Under the pieces are notes generated by a model. It was not told the origin of the DNA. It did no database searches and saw only the letters and a list, made by a program, of their open reading frames with translations. Positions 54,473 through 63,762 of a stretch of DNA of 64,000 nt are shown one piece after another. This DNA comes from Massilia phyllostachyos (GTDB taxonomy: Bacteria > Pseudomonadota > Gammaproteobacteria > Burkholderiales > Burkholderiaceae_D), in the NCBI RefSeq assembly GCF_021044825.1, contig NZ_JAJNOC010000005.1:310001-374000 (forward strand), written 5' to 3'. The first letter of the stretch is position 1, and each line of letters begins with the position of its first letter. The position numbers and the translations under genes are program-made.

Positions 54473-55654
54473 TCACGCGGGGCCTTCCGCCTGGGGCCGC
54501 GGCTCCGGGCGGTTCAGCTTGTGCGAGGGCAGCAGCAGGAACCACAGGGCGAAGAAGGGCCACAGCAGCGAAAGGAACTGGGCCGCCCCGTTAAAGTTCA
54601 GGAACTTGCCCTGCACCCAGCCCTGCAGGGTGGAGACGAAGTAGGGGTTCACCGGAATCGTGTTCACCACGACCAGGCTCAGCACCAGGGTCACCACCGC
54701 CAGGCGGCGCTGCGCCACCTGGGGCGCGAACACCAGGCCGGCCAGCATGATCAGGCCGATGATGAAGCCACCCTCGGCGCCCGGTGTCACCCACACGAAG
54801 GCGTAGTCGGGACGGAACAGCAGCGAGCTGGCCAGGGTTTTCAGTAGCAGGGCCATGGCGAGGAAGCTGACCATCAGCAGGAAGCGCGGGGCGCCGCGGC
54901 GCACCAGGCACATCAATGTAAGCACCGCGCCGGTCATGCCGCAGGCGGTGATGATGGTCTCGGACAGCCAGTACTGCTCCACGGTCATGGTGTAGTCGCC
55001 GGGACGCAGCATGCCGACCAGGTCGATGTCCATGTCCAGCCATTGCGACAGCCATTCGGAGACGATCGGCAGCACCTGGCCGTGGCCGAACAGGTAGCTC
55101 TGCGGGTAGATCTGGGCCAGCGGCCACAGCGCCACCAGCACCAGGCCCTGGCTCGCATGCGGGGCGAACCAGCGCCGCCGCAGCTGGAACAGGCGGCTGC
55201 GGTCCAAGAGGCCCGGGGCCCACAGGGCGCCAAGGATGGCGCCGGCCAGCGTGCCGCCGGCATTCGTCACCAGGTCGAGGTTCGAGGGCACGCGGCTGGG
55301 CAGGAAATTCTGCACCGTCTCCATCGCGCCCGTCACCAGCACCCCGGCAATCGCCGCCAGCAGCACCGCCCACACGCCGCGCACCTTCGGATACATCGAC
55401 AGCACCAGGAGCACGCCGAAGGGGATGTAGCCGACGATATTGACGCCGACGTCGAAGCCGGTCCAGTAGCGCGGCCAGTTGGTGTTCAGGAAGGTGAACA
55501 GGGGCAGGCCGTTGTCGCGCCAGCCGGTGAAGGGGTACCAGCTGGCGTAGACGATCAACAGCAAATAGGCCAGCAGGGCCGCGCGCGAGATCGGCGAGCC
55601 GCGTCCTTCGCGCGGACGTTCGCGCAGGTCGACCACGGCTTGCGGCTCGGTCAT
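54473..55654 (-). CDS. VanZ-family membrane protein
   Basis: The 393-residue protein has many membrane helices. The VanZ-like core (VGVNIVGYIPFGVLLVLSM; ETVQNFLPSRVPSNLDLVTNAGGTLAGA) is at residues about 65-140, with an extra membrane region after it. VanZ proteins are linked to teicoplanin resistance and envelope traits, but the function in Gram-negatives is unclear. Its start overlaps the lipoprotein stop (ATGA), placing it in the MCE operon. Confidence 0.85.
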   Translation of the reverse strand: MTEPQAVVDLRERPREGRGSPISRAALLAYLLLIVYASWYPFTGWRDNGLPLFTFLNTNWPRYWTGFDVGVNIVGYIPFGVLLVLSMYPKVRGVWAVLLAAIAGVLVTGAMETVQNFLPSRVPSNLDLVTNAGGTLAGAILGALWAPGLLDRSRLFQLRRRWFAPHASQGLVLVALWPLAQIYPQSYLFGHGQVLPIVSEWLSQWLDMDIDLVGMLRPGDYTMTVEQYWLSETIITACGMTGAVLTLMCLVRRGAPRFLLMVSFLAMALLLKTLASSLLFRPDYAFVWVTPGAEGGFIIGLIMLAGLVFAPQVAQRRLAVVTLVLSLVVVNTIPVNPYFVSTLQGWVQGKFLNFNGAAQFLSLLWPFFALWFLLLPSHKLNRPEPRPQAEGPA

Positions 55655-56277
55655 CGCTTCCCGGTATTCGCCGTCGCCAGCCAGGCCTGGATGTCGGCCG
55701 CGACCGCATCCGTGGCGGCGGCCAGCGCGCGCGCGCCGCCCGCTGCGTCGGCGCTGGGGGCCGGCGTGGTGCGGGTGAAGGTGCGCTGGTCGAGCAGGCG
55801 GTGGTCGCTGAACAGCGAGGCGCGCAGGGTGAGCTGGCCTTCGCTCTGGCTGGTGCTGGAGAAGGCGTGCACGAAGTCGTCGACTTCCACCCGCAGCAGC
55901 GGCACGCCGCTGGAAGCGTCGGTGGCGGACAGCACCTTCATGCCCGACTGCGACAGGCGCGCCTTCATGCGCTGGGTGATCATCTGCAGCGGATTGCTGG
56001 ACCAGCGGCTACCGGCATAGGTGCGCGCTTCCAGCGCGTTGGCGTAGTTCAAGCGGTAGTACATGCGCTCGTTTTCCAGCGCGGCGGGGCCGGTGGCGTC
56101 CATCACGACCAGGGCCGGCAGGGCGGGCGTGGCGCCGGCCTGCTGCTGTTGCAGCGGAGCGGCCGGGCCGAAGTCGAAGGTCGAGGCTTCCTGGGTCTTG
56201 CTGCCGGCGCAGCCGGCCAGGATCAGGACGGCGGCGAGGACGGGCAGGGTACGGGTCATGGTCACGGTGGTCCTCAT
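55651..56277 (-). CDS. ABC-type transport auxiliary lipoprotein (PqiC-like)
   Basis: The 208-residue protein has a lipoprotein signal (VLAAVLILAGC). The body matches the auxiliary lipoprotein family found with MCE systems (NERMYYRLNYANALEARTYAGSRW; LLRVEVDDFVHAF). It probably sits in the outer membrane facing the periplasm and receives lipids from the MCE protein. It overlaps both neighbours by ATGA. Confidence 0.87.
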   Translation of the reverse strand: MRTTVTMTRTLPVLAAVLILAGCAGSKTQEASTFDFGPAAPLQQQQAGATPALPALVVMDATGPAALENERMYYRLNYANALEARTYAGSRWSSNPLQMITQRMKARLSQSGMKVLSATDASSGVPLLRVEVDDFVHAFSSTSQSEGQLTLRASLFSDHRLLDQRTFTRTTPAPSADAAGGARALAAATDAVAADIQAWLATANTGKR

Positions 56278-57221
56278 TTGGTCGGGGGCACGAAGCCCGG
56301 CTCGCCCGGGCCGGGCTGGGCGCTCGGCGCGCCGAACAGGATGCCTTGCGGGCGGTCGGACAGCGAATTCGCGGTGCGCTTCACCGCGCGCAGGGCGCCG
56401 CGCGCCTCGTCGGTCATCTGCACGACGTGCGGCAGGGTCTCGAGTTCGAGTTCGCTGGTGGCGGCCTGCAGCGAGCCGATGGCGCCGTTGATGCGGTCCA
56501 GCGGGCCATCCGGCCCCTGCAGGCGGTCGGCCAGCTGCTTGTAGCTGTCGGCGGTCTGGTCGACGCTGGTGGCGGCCGAGTCGAAGGAGTTCAGGCTGCG
56601 ATCGAGCTTGGCGGTGAGCGCCGGCAGGCGGTCCAGGGTCGGCTCCAGTTTCTGCGGGATCGCCGCGTAGGCGTCGGCCGCCTTGCCGATACTATCAAAA
56701 GCGCCGACGATGCTCTGCTGGTTCTCGGGCGAGACCATCTTCGCCAGGCTGTCGGTGATCTGCTCGGTCTTTTCCAGGATCGCCAGGCCGCGCTTTTCCA
56801 GCTGGTCGAGCAGGCCCGGACGCAGCGGGATGCGCGCGATCTGGTCTTCGCGCTGGGCCAGGCGCGGCGAGCCGGTGCGGTCGTCATCGAGCTGGATGAA
56901 GGCGATGCCGGTCACGCCCTGGTAGCCGAGCGAGGCGAAGGTGGTGGTGGTGATCGGCGAATCCTTTTCCACCGACAGGCGGATCAGGATCTGGCCGGTG
57001 ACGCGCGGGTCGAACACGATCTCGTCGACCCTCCCGACCTCCAGGCCGCGGTAGCGCACCGCCGCCTGCGGGTTCAAGCCCGGAATGGATTGCGTGGTGA
57101 CGATCTCGTAGGGCGCCATCTCGGTGCGGTCGCGGTTCAGCCACAGCCCGACCAGCACCGCCGCGACCAGGAGGGCGATCGTGAAGACCCCCGTCATCAG
57201 GGCATACGACCTGTTTTCCAT
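56274..57221 (-). CDS. MlaD-family MCE-domain protein
   Basis: The 315-residue protein has an N-terminal membrane anchor (LMTGVFTIALLVAAVLVGLWL), one MCE domain (IPGLNPQAAVRYRGLEVGRVDEIVFDP; YQGVTGIAFIQLDDD) and a long helical C-terminus. MCE proteins form rings that move phospholipids across the periplasm. The long helical tail suggests a needle-like extension longer than in E. coli MlaD. Confidence 0.92.
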   Translation of the reverse strand: MENRSYALMTGVFTIALLVAAVLVGLWLNRDRTEMAPYEIVTTQSIPGLNPQAAVRYRGLEVGRVDEIVFDPRVTGQILIRLSVEKDSPITTTTFASLGYQGVTGIAFIQLDDDRTGSPRLAQREDQIARIPLRPGLLDQLEKRGLAILEKTEQITDSLAKMVSPENQQSIVGAFDSIGKAADAYAAIPQKLEPTLDRLPALTAKLDRSLNSFDSAATSVDQTADSYKQLADRLQGPDGPLDRINGAIGSLQAATSELELETLPHVVQMTDEARGALRAVKRTANSLSDRPQGILFGAPSAQPGPGEPGFVPPTK

Positions 57222-57223
57222 AA

Positions 57224-58081
57224 CTAGTTCTCCGATTCCGAATCATTCTGAGCCTGGCGCTCGTCGAGCACTTCGAGCGCCCGCTGGCCGCGCGGGCCCA
57301 GGAAAAAGTGTTTGATGAAGGGGTGATCCACCCGCAGCACGTCGCAGGACGGCCCCACCGCCAGCACGTGCTTCTCGGCCAGCACCGCGATGCGCGAGGA
57401 CAGGGCGAACAGGGTGTCGAGGTCGTGGGTGACCATCACCACGGTGAGTTTCAGCTCGCGGTGCAGGGTCTGGATCAGCGCCACGAAGGCGTCCGACAGG
57501 TCCGGGTCCAGGCCCGCGGTGGGCTCGTCCAGGAAGAGTAAGCGAGGTTCGAGCGCGAGGGCGCGTGCCAGCGCGGCGCGCTTGATCATGCCGCCCGACA
57601 GGTCGGACGGCATCTTGTTGGCGTGCTCCGGGCCCAGGCCCACCATGTCCATTTTCAGGAGCACGGCATCGCGGATCACGTCTTCCGGCAGCGCGCGCAG
57701 CTCGCGCATGGGGAAGGCGATGTTGTCGAACACGGTGAGCGCCGAGTACAGCGCGCCCTGCTGGAACAGCATGCCCCAGTGGTTGCGCATGTCCTGCAGC
57801 TGCTCCGGCGCGGCTTCGCTGATGTCCTCGCCGAACACCTTGACGCTGCCTTGCGACGGCCGCTCCAGGCCCAGCATCTGGCGCAGCAATACCGTCTTGC
57901 CGGTGCCCGAACCGCCGACGATGGTGAGGATTTCGCCGTCGTAGATGTCGAGGTTCAGGTCCTGGTGGATCACGGTGCGGCCGAAACGCGTCCACAGGTT
58001 GCGGATCTGGACCACCGGCGCGCCGACTTCCTCGTCGGGGCGCAGGTTCAGGCGCTGGGGAGGTCTTTTCAGGTCCGCCAT
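57224..58081 (-). CDS. MCE/Mla-type ABC transporter ATP-binding protein (MlaF-like)
   Basis: The 285-residue ATPase has Walker A GGSGTGKT, signature LSGGMIKRAALARAL and Walker B LLFLDEPTAGLDPDLSD, with THD as the switch. The SGGM-KR signature is typical of MlaF/Ttg2A-like proteins. Its ATG overlaps the permease stop by one base (TGATG). Confidence 0.93.
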   Translation of the reverse strand: MADLKRPPQRLNLRPDEEVGAPVVQIRNLWTRFGRTVIHQDLNLDIYDGEILTIVGGSGTGKTVLLRQMLGLERPSQGSVKVFGEDISEAAPEQLQDMRNHWGMLFQQGALYSALTVFDNIAFPMRELRALPEDVIRDAVLLKMDMVGLGPEHANKMPSDLSGGMIKRAALARALALEPRLLFLDEPTAGLDPDLSDAFVALIQTLHRELKLTVVMVTHDLDTLFALSSRIAVLAEKHVLAVGPSCDVLRVDHPFIKHFFLGPRGQRALEVLDERQAQNDSESEN

Positions 58082-59226
58082 CAGAAGCCCACTCCGCTGA
58101 AGATGATCGCGTACACGGCGTCGGCCACGATCACCACCGTGATCGCGGTGACCACCGAGGTCGTGGTGCCGCGGCCCAGGCTTTCGGTATTCGCCTTGAT
58201 GCGCAGGCCGAAGTGACAGGCCACCAGCGCGATCAGCACGCCGAAGGTCGCGCCCTTGAGCAGGCCGATGTTGTAGTTCACCACCGGCACCGCCTCCGGC
58301 AGCTCCTGCAGGAAGTAGCGCGCCGCCAGGCCCAGTTCGACCTTGGCCGAGACCATGCCGCCGATCAGGGCCATGGCGTCGGTCCACACCACCAGCAGCG
58401 GCATCGAGATCGCCAGCGCCACCACCTTCGGCATGATCAGGCGGTAGCCGTGCGAGATGCCCATCACCAGCATGGCGTCGAGTTCCTCGGTCACCCGCAT
58501 CACGCCCAACTGGGCGGTGATGGACGACCCTGAGCGGCCGGCCACCAGGATCGCCGCCAGCAGCGGGCCCAGTTCGCGGATGACGGACATGCCGAGGATG
58601 TTGACCAGGTAGATGTCGCCGCCGAACATCTTGAGCTGCTGCGCCGACAGGTAGGAGAGCACCACGCCGATCAGGAAGCCGACCAGGGCGGTGATGCCCA
58701 GCGCCTGGAAGCCGGAGTGGTAGATGTTGGCCGAGATCTCGCGCCAGGGTCCGGTGCGTGGATTGCGGATGAAGCGGCCGATGTCCTGCACCACCAGGCC
58801 GATCAGGCCGATGAAGGACTTCAGGTGCTCGAAGAAATTCAGGATGCCGGCGCCCAGCACGATAATCCACTGCAGGGGACTGGTGCGGTGGCGCGCCAGG
58901 CTCAGGCCACTGGCCTTTTCCAGGCGGTTGAACAGCTCTTCCTGGCGCGGGTCCAGGGTGAGGTGAGGCGGGCGCTTCTTGCCCCAGGCGTTCCAGAACA
59001 TCTGGGCGCCGATGTGGTCCAGGCGCTCGATGCCGGACAGGTCCCAGGCCAGGGTGTCCTTGTGCTTCAGCGCCGTGAGAGTGCGGGTGATGGCCTTCAG
59101 CACCCCGCGCCGCGACAGCGTATGTACCTGCCAGACCCCGCTTGCGATGACAGATTGGCCCGACGCGGCGCCCTGGCCGGAATCGGGATGCTGGATGGTT
59201 AATATTGGCGCATTTTCAATCTGCAT
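58081..59226 (-). CDS. MlaE-family permease with N-terminal STAS-like domain
   Basis: The 381-residue protein has an N-terminal STAS-like domain (about residues 1-100, DLSGIERLDHIGAQMFW). The MlaE permease part follows (GFLIGVVLSYLSAQQLKMFGG; ELGPLLAAILVAGRSGSSITAQLGVMRVTEELDA). In E. coli the STAS protein MlaB is separate; here it is fused. It is the first gene of the MCE operon. Confidence 0.93.
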   Translation of the reverse strand: MQIENAPILTIQHPDSGQGAASGQSVIASGVWQVHTLSRRGVLKAITRTLTALKHKDTLAWDLSGIERLDHIGAQMFWNAWGKKRPPHLTLDPRQEELFNRLEKASGLSLARHRTSPLQWIIVLGAGILNFFEHLKSFIGLIGLVVQDIGRFIRNPRTGPWREISANIYHSGFQALGITALVGFLIGVVLSYLSAQQLKMFGGDIYLVNILGMSVIRELGPLLAAILVAGRSGSSITAQLGVMRVTEELDAMLVMGISHGYRLIMPKVVALAISMPLLVVWTDAMALIGGMVSAKVELGLAARYFLQELPEAVPVVNYNIGLLKGATFGVLIALVACHFGLRIKANTESLGRGTTTSVVTAITVVIVADAVYAIIFSGVGF

Positions 59227-59281
59227 TGCGCCAGTGTAAAAGAGAATCGTTAACGTTGCTACACGCTTGCTACACGGCTAC

Positions 59282-60778
59282 TCAGGCGGCCAAATGGCGT
59301 ACCTGCCTGACCGGCGCCACGGCGGCGGGCGCCTTCGGCGCGGCCTGGGTGTCGACCTTGTCGACCTTGCCGGCATAGTCGCTGGCCAGCAGCGCAGCCG
59401 CTTCCTCGCGCGGCATGCCGCGCAGCTGCAGCCACTCCTGCACCAGCTTGGCCAGCTTTTCCAGCGCGATGCGGTGGGTGGCGTCGGTCCGCGTGTAGAT
59501 CCAATCGGAGAATGCCATGAAGTTCTCGAACGGCGCGTCCGCCAGCAGCACGCGGGTGGTGTGGGCGAAGCGGCCGGAGTTGGCGACCAGGTCCCAGTAG
59601 CGGGCGAAGCGCACCAGGCGCTGCATGGTAGGGAAGTCGATCCTGTTGGTCGCCAGGACGGTATAAGGCGGGTAGGGATCGTAGACCATGCCGAAGGGTT
59701 CGGTGTGGCGGATGATCGGCGTGCCGCGCAGGCGTTTCAGGATGCCGAACTGGATCTCCTGGGCGCCGAGGCCCACCAATTGGTCGAAGCCGCGTGCGAA
59801 GCTGGCCACGTCCTCGCCCGGCAGTCCGGCGATCAGGTCCACGTGCAGGTGGGTGCTCGAGCGTTCGGTCAGCCAGCGGATATTGTCGGCGGCCTTGGCA
59901 TTGTCCTGGCGCCGGCTGACCAAGGCCTGCACCTCGGGGTTGAAGCTCTGGATGCCGATCTCGAACTGCAGCGCGCCCGGCGGGAACTTCGCGATCGATT
60001 CCTTCAGCGCTTCCGGCAGGTGGTCGGGCACCAACTCGAAGTGGGCGTAGACCGGGTCGTCGGGGTTCGCCTCGATCTTGTCGAGGAAGAACTGCATGAT
60101 GCGCAGGCTGGTCTTGACGTTCAGGTTGAAGGTGCGGTCGACGAACTTGAACAGACGCGCGCCGCGGGCATACAGCGACTCCATCTCGGCCAGGAAAGCG
60201 TCGAGCGGGAAGGGCCAGGCGGTCTTGTCCAGCGAGGACAGGCAGAACTCGCACTTGAAGGGGCAGCCGCGCGAGGCTTCCACGTACAGGGTGCGGTGGG
60301 CGATATCCTCGTCGCTATATAAAGAGTAGGGCAGCGCGATCTCCGCCATCGGCGGCTGCACGCCCGCATGCACCTTCATCAGGGGCTTGGGGCCGTCCAG
60401 GATCTCGCCGCACAGCTTGGGAAAGGTGACGTCGCCCCAGCCGGTGACGACGTAGTCGGCCAGCTTCACGATGGGCTGTTCGTTCGTCTCGTGCGAGACC
60501 TCGGGGCCGCCCAGCACGATCGTGAGCTGCGGCGCGACGCGCTTGAGCAGCGCCACCAGGCGCGTGGTCTCCTCGACATTCCAGATATAGACGCCGAAAC
60601 CGACGATGCGCGGTGCATGCGCCAGGACGCGCTCGACCAGGTCGCTGGTTTTGGCGCCGATGACGAATTCCTGGATCCGGGTCTGGTCCGCGAGCGGCCC
60701 CATGTTCGCCAGCAGGTAGCGCAGGCCGAGCGAGGCGTGCGTGTAGCGGGCGTTGAGGGTGGACAGCAGGATGGTCAT
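59282..60778 (-). CDS. B12-binding-domain radical SAM protein (DUF4080 type)
   Basis: The 498-residue protein has an N-terminal cobalamin-binding-like domain (GFGVYIWNVEETTRLVALLKRV; GGPEVSH). A radical SAM core with the cluster motif CPFKCEFC lies near residues 173-180, followed by a DUF4080-like C-terminal part (LKRLRGTPI). Its reaction is unknown. It lies 55 bases upstream of the MCE operon on the same strand but probably is a separate unit. Confidence 0.88.
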   Translation of the reverse strand: MTILLSTLNARYTHASLGLRYLLANMGPLADQTRIQEFVIGAKTSDLVERVLAHAPRIVGFGVYIWNVEETTRLVALLKRVAPQLTIVLGGPEVSHETNEQPIVKLADYVVTGWGDVTFPKLCGEILDGPKPLMKVHAGVQPPMAEIALPYSLYSDEDIAHRTLYVEASRGCPFKCEFCLSSLDKTAWPFPLDAFLAEMESLYARGARLFKFVDRTFNLNVKTSLRIMQFFLDKIEANPDDPVYAHFELVPDHLPEALKESIAKFPPGALQFEIGIQSFNPEVQALVSRRQDNAKAADNIRWLTERSSTHLHVDLIAGLPGEDVASFARGFDQLVGLGAQEIQFGILKRLRGTPIIRHTEPFGMVYDPYPPYTVLATNRIDFPTMQRLVRFARYWDLVANSGRFAHTTRVLLADAPFENFMAFSDWIYTRTDATHRIALEKLAKLVQEWLQLRGMPREEAAALLASDYAGKVDKVDTQAAPKAPAAVAPVRQVRHLAA

Positions 60779-60965
60779 GGGGCGAAGGAGTCGGGAAAAG
60801 CAGCCATTCTAGACGCTCGCCGGCGGGAAAGCGCTGGCATTCTGCCAAGCAGGGCTGGCGTTTTTATGACAGATGAGTAGCACGAGAGTACTATTTTAGG
60901 GTTAAAGTATTGCACCGGATTTAATTTCTCTCCCGTGCGCGGTCAGCGCCGCAGAAAGGTCCTTC

Positions 60966-63359
60966 ATGTTCGGTCTTCAGTTCCCGTTCCGCTTTCTTCT
61001 CGTCTCCGCGCTCGCACTAAACTTGGGCGCCTGCAGCAGCGACGACGACGACACCCCGCCGCCGCAGACCGCCGCCCGCATCCAGGTCGAGGTCGCGCGC
61101 ACCACCCACGGCGTGCCGCACGTGCGGGCCGAGAATTTCCGCAGCCTGGGCTACGGCCTGGCCTATGCCTACGCCCAGGACAACGTCTGCATGTTCGCGG
61201 ATTCGGTCGTGACCGTGCGCGGTGAGCGCTCGCAGTTCTTCGGGCCCGAGGCGCGGCCGCGCCAGCGCATGGGCGACGAATACGGCGGCGGCAGCGGCTT
61301 CATGGACCTGAACAATGAAGAGAGCGACTTCTTCTTCAAGGGCTACCTCGATCTCGAGCAGCTGCGTTCCAACTACACGGCCGGCAACGCCGAGCCGCGC
61401 GACCTGCTGGAAGGTTTCGTCGAGGGCTACAACCGCTACCTGAAGGACTACGCCGGCAAGCTGCCCGCCGCCTGCGCGGATGCGAAGTGGGTGCGTCCGA
61501 TGAGCTTCGACGACATGGTGCTGGTGGTGGCCGAGAAGGCGCTGCACGCTTCCGGCCAGGCCTTCGCCCGCGACTTCGTCGCCGCCGGCCGCACGCCGGG
61601 CGCCACCGTCAGCCTGGCCAAGGCCGCTTCGCGCAAGATCGACGCATCGACCCTGGTGGCCCAGTTGGAAAAGATGAACCAGCAGGGCTTCGGCAGCAAC
61701 GCCCTCGCCGTCGGCAAGGACCTGTCCAGCAACGGCCGCGGCCTCCTGCTCGGCAACCCGCACTACCCCTGGACCACGGCCGACCGCTTCTACCAGGCCC
61801 ACCTGACGGTGCCGGGCCGCTACGATGCGATGGGCGTGATCATCGGCGGCGTGCCGGCGGTCGTCATCGGCTTCAACAAGGACGTCGCCTGGAGCCACAC
61901 CGTCACCTTCGCCAACCACTTCACCACCTTCCGCCTGGCGCTGGACGCCGGCGACGCCAGCGGCACCACGTATATGTATGACGGCGAGCGCCGCAAGATG
62001 ACCTCGAAGACGGTCAGCATCGACGTGCTGCAGGCCGACGGCACCACGGCCAAGCGCAGCAAGACCTTCTGGTTCAGCCACCAGGGCGCGGTGATCTCGC
62101 GTCCCGCCGCGGGGCTCACCTGGACGTCGACCGCCGCCTACGTGCTGGCCGACCCGAACCGCAACAACACCCGCATGCTGGACCAGTGGCTCGGCATCGG
62201 CACCTCCAGCAGCGTGCGCACCCTGAAGGATTCGCTCGACAAGGTGGTCGGCCTGCCCTGGGTGAACACGGTCGCCGCCGACCGCGAGGGCAACACCCTG
62301 TACGCGGACGCCAGCGTGGTGCCGCACATGGACGCCAACAAATTCGTCAACGGCTGCCTGCTGCTGCAGGCGGCGCTGCTGTTCGACGGCTCGAAGAGCA
62401 GCTGCGGCTGGGGCCAGGATGCGGGTGCGCCGAGCGGCATCTATTCGCCGGTGCGCGCGCCATGGCTGATGCGAACCGACTACGTCGGCAACTCGAACGA
62501 TCCCTACTGGCTGGCCAATCCGAAGGCGCTGCTGGTGGGGCCGGCGCCGCTCGGCTACTCGCCGCTGTATGGACGCCCGGGCGTGGAGCAGAGCCTGCGC
62601 ACCCGCATCGGCTTCCGCCAGCTGGAAGACCTGCTGGCGCAGAAACCCAAGCTGAATCTCGCCGACATGCAGGCGCTCGCCTTTTCCAATCGCGTGTATG
62701 CGGCGGAGCTGGTGCTGCCGGAACTGCTGCCGGCCTGCGCGGCGTCGAGCGACGCCCTGCTGCGCCACGCCTGCACCGTGCTGCAAGCCTGGGACCGCCG
62801 CGCCGACGTGGACAGCCGCGGCGCCATCCTGTTCCGCGAGTTCTGGGCCACGGCGTCGGCGATCCCGAACAAGTGGGCGGTGGCTTTCAATCCGGCCGAT
62901 CCGGTGAATACGCCGTATGGCGTGGCGCCCGGCGCGCTGCCATCGATGCTGGCGGCGCTGCGCGGCGCGGCCGACAAGATGCAGACGCTGGGCGTGCCGA
63001 TGGATGGCCGCCTGGGCGACTGGCAGGTCGAGCCGCGCAATGGCGTGCGCATTCCGATCCATGGCGGGAACGGCAACCAGGAAGGCACCTACGGCTCGAT
63101 CACCATGCGCACCGGCCTGACATCGAGCGGCTACGTGGGCGTGCACTGGGGGCAGAGCTACATCCAGACCGTGACCTTCGACGACCAGGGGCCGGTGGCG
63201 CAGGCGATGCTGACCTACGGCCAGTCGACCGATCCGAAATCGCCCTGGTATGCCGACCAGACCCTGATGTATTCGCGCAAGCAGTGGCCGGTGCTGCCCT
63301 TCGCGCAGGACAAGATCAAGGCCGATCCGAACTACACCACGACGACCCTGCGCGAGTGA
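60966..63359 (+). CDS. Penicillin acylase-family (Ntn hydrolase) enzyme
   Basis: The 797-residue precursor has a lipoprotein-type signal (LLVSALALNLGACSS, Cys23), so it may be membrane-anchored in the periplasm. The alpha chain is followed by the autoprocessing site GFGS-NALAVG, whose Ser244 becomes the N-terminal nucleophile. Further family pieces are NPHYPWTTADRFYQAHL and IGFNKDVAWSHTV. Members cleave amides such as beta-lactam side chains, N-acyl-homoserine lactones or cyclic lipopeptides; the substrate is not determined. Confidence 0.93.
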   Translation: MFGLQFPFRFLLVSALALNLGACSSDDDDTPPPQTAARIQVEVARTTHGVPHVRAENFRSLGYGLAYAYAQDNVCMFADSVVTVRGERSQFFGPEARPRQRMGDEYGGGSGFMDLNNEESDFFFKGYLDLEQLRSNYTAGNAEPRDLLEGFVEGYNRYLKDYAGKLPAACADAKWVRPMSFDDMVLVVAEKALHASGQAFARDFVAAGRTPGATVSLAKAASRKIDASTLVAQLEKMNQQGFGSNALAVGKDLSSNGRGLLLGNPHYPWTTADRFYQAHLTVPGRYDAMGVIIGGVPAVVIGFNKDVAWSHTVTFANHFTTFRLALDAGDASGTTYMYDGERRKMTSKTVSIDVLQADGTTAKRSKTFWFSHQGAVISRPAAGLTWTSTAAYVLADPNRNNTRMLDQWLGIGTSSSVRTLKDSLDKVVGLPWVNTVAADREGNTLYADASVVPHMDANKFVNGCLLLQAALLFDGSKSSCGWGQDAGAPSGIYSPVRAPWLMRTDYVGNSNDPYWLANPKALLVGPAPLGYSPLYGRPGVEQSLRTRIGFRQLEDLLAQKPKLNLADMQALAFSNRVYAAELVLPELLPACAASSDALLRHACTVLQAWDRRADVDSRGAILFREFWATASAIPNKWAVAFNPADPVNTPYGVAPGALPSMLAALRGAADKMQTLGVPMDGRLGDWQVEPRNGVRIPIHGGNGNQEGTYGSITMRTGLTSSGYVGVHWGQSYIQTVTFDDQGPVAQAMLTYGQSTDPKSPWYADQTLMYSRKQWPVLPFAQDKIKADPNYTTTTLRE

Positions 63360-63385
63360 AGCCGGCTGCGGCTATGCGTGCTGAG

Positions 63386-63414
63386 TTGCTTGTAAGAGAG
63401 GTGGTGCCTACAAT
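63386..63414 (+). promoter_or_regulatory. Predicted promoter of the ybjQ-like gene
   Basis: TTGCTT (63386-63391) and TACAAT (63409-63414) are 17 bases apart. The predicted start near 63421 leaves only about 9 bases before the first ATG. Confidence 0.55.
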
Positions 63415-63429
63415 CGGGCACCACTTTTT

Positions 63430-63759
63430 ATGATCGGCCAGCCAATGTTCCTCACGAATATCGAAACCATCCCCGGCAAGACCATTACCGTTTGCCACGG
63501 CGTCGTCTCAGGCAGCACCGTGCGCGCCAAGCACGTCGGGCGCGACATCATGGCGGGCCTGAAGAATATGGTCGGCGGGGAGCTGCGCGGCTATACCGAG
63601 CTGCTGGAAGAATCGCGCGAGCAGGCCACCGAGCGCATGAAGGCGCAGGCGGCCCAGCTGGGCGCGAACGCGATCGTCAACGTGCGCTTCTCGACCTCCT
63701 CGGTGGCGGCCGGCGCCGCCGAGATCTACGTCTACGGAACCGCGGTCACCGTCGGGTAA
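63430..63759 (+). CDS. YbjQ-family (UPF0145) protein
   Basis: The 109-residue protein matches the UPF0145/YbjQ family (GKTITVCHGVVSGSTVRAKHVGRDI; LGANAIVNVRFSTSS), small pentameric proteins of unknown function often labelled heavy-metal binding. A second ATG at 63445 (MFLTNIETIPG) fits the family start equally well. It is followed after 3 bases by a related gene. Confidence 0.9.
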   Translation: MIGQPMFLTNIETIPGKTITVCHGVVSGSTVRAKHVGRDIMAGLKNMVGGELRGYTELLEESREQATERMKAQAAQLGANAIVNVRFSTSSVAAGAAEIYVYGTAVTVG

Positions 63760-63762
63760 GCG

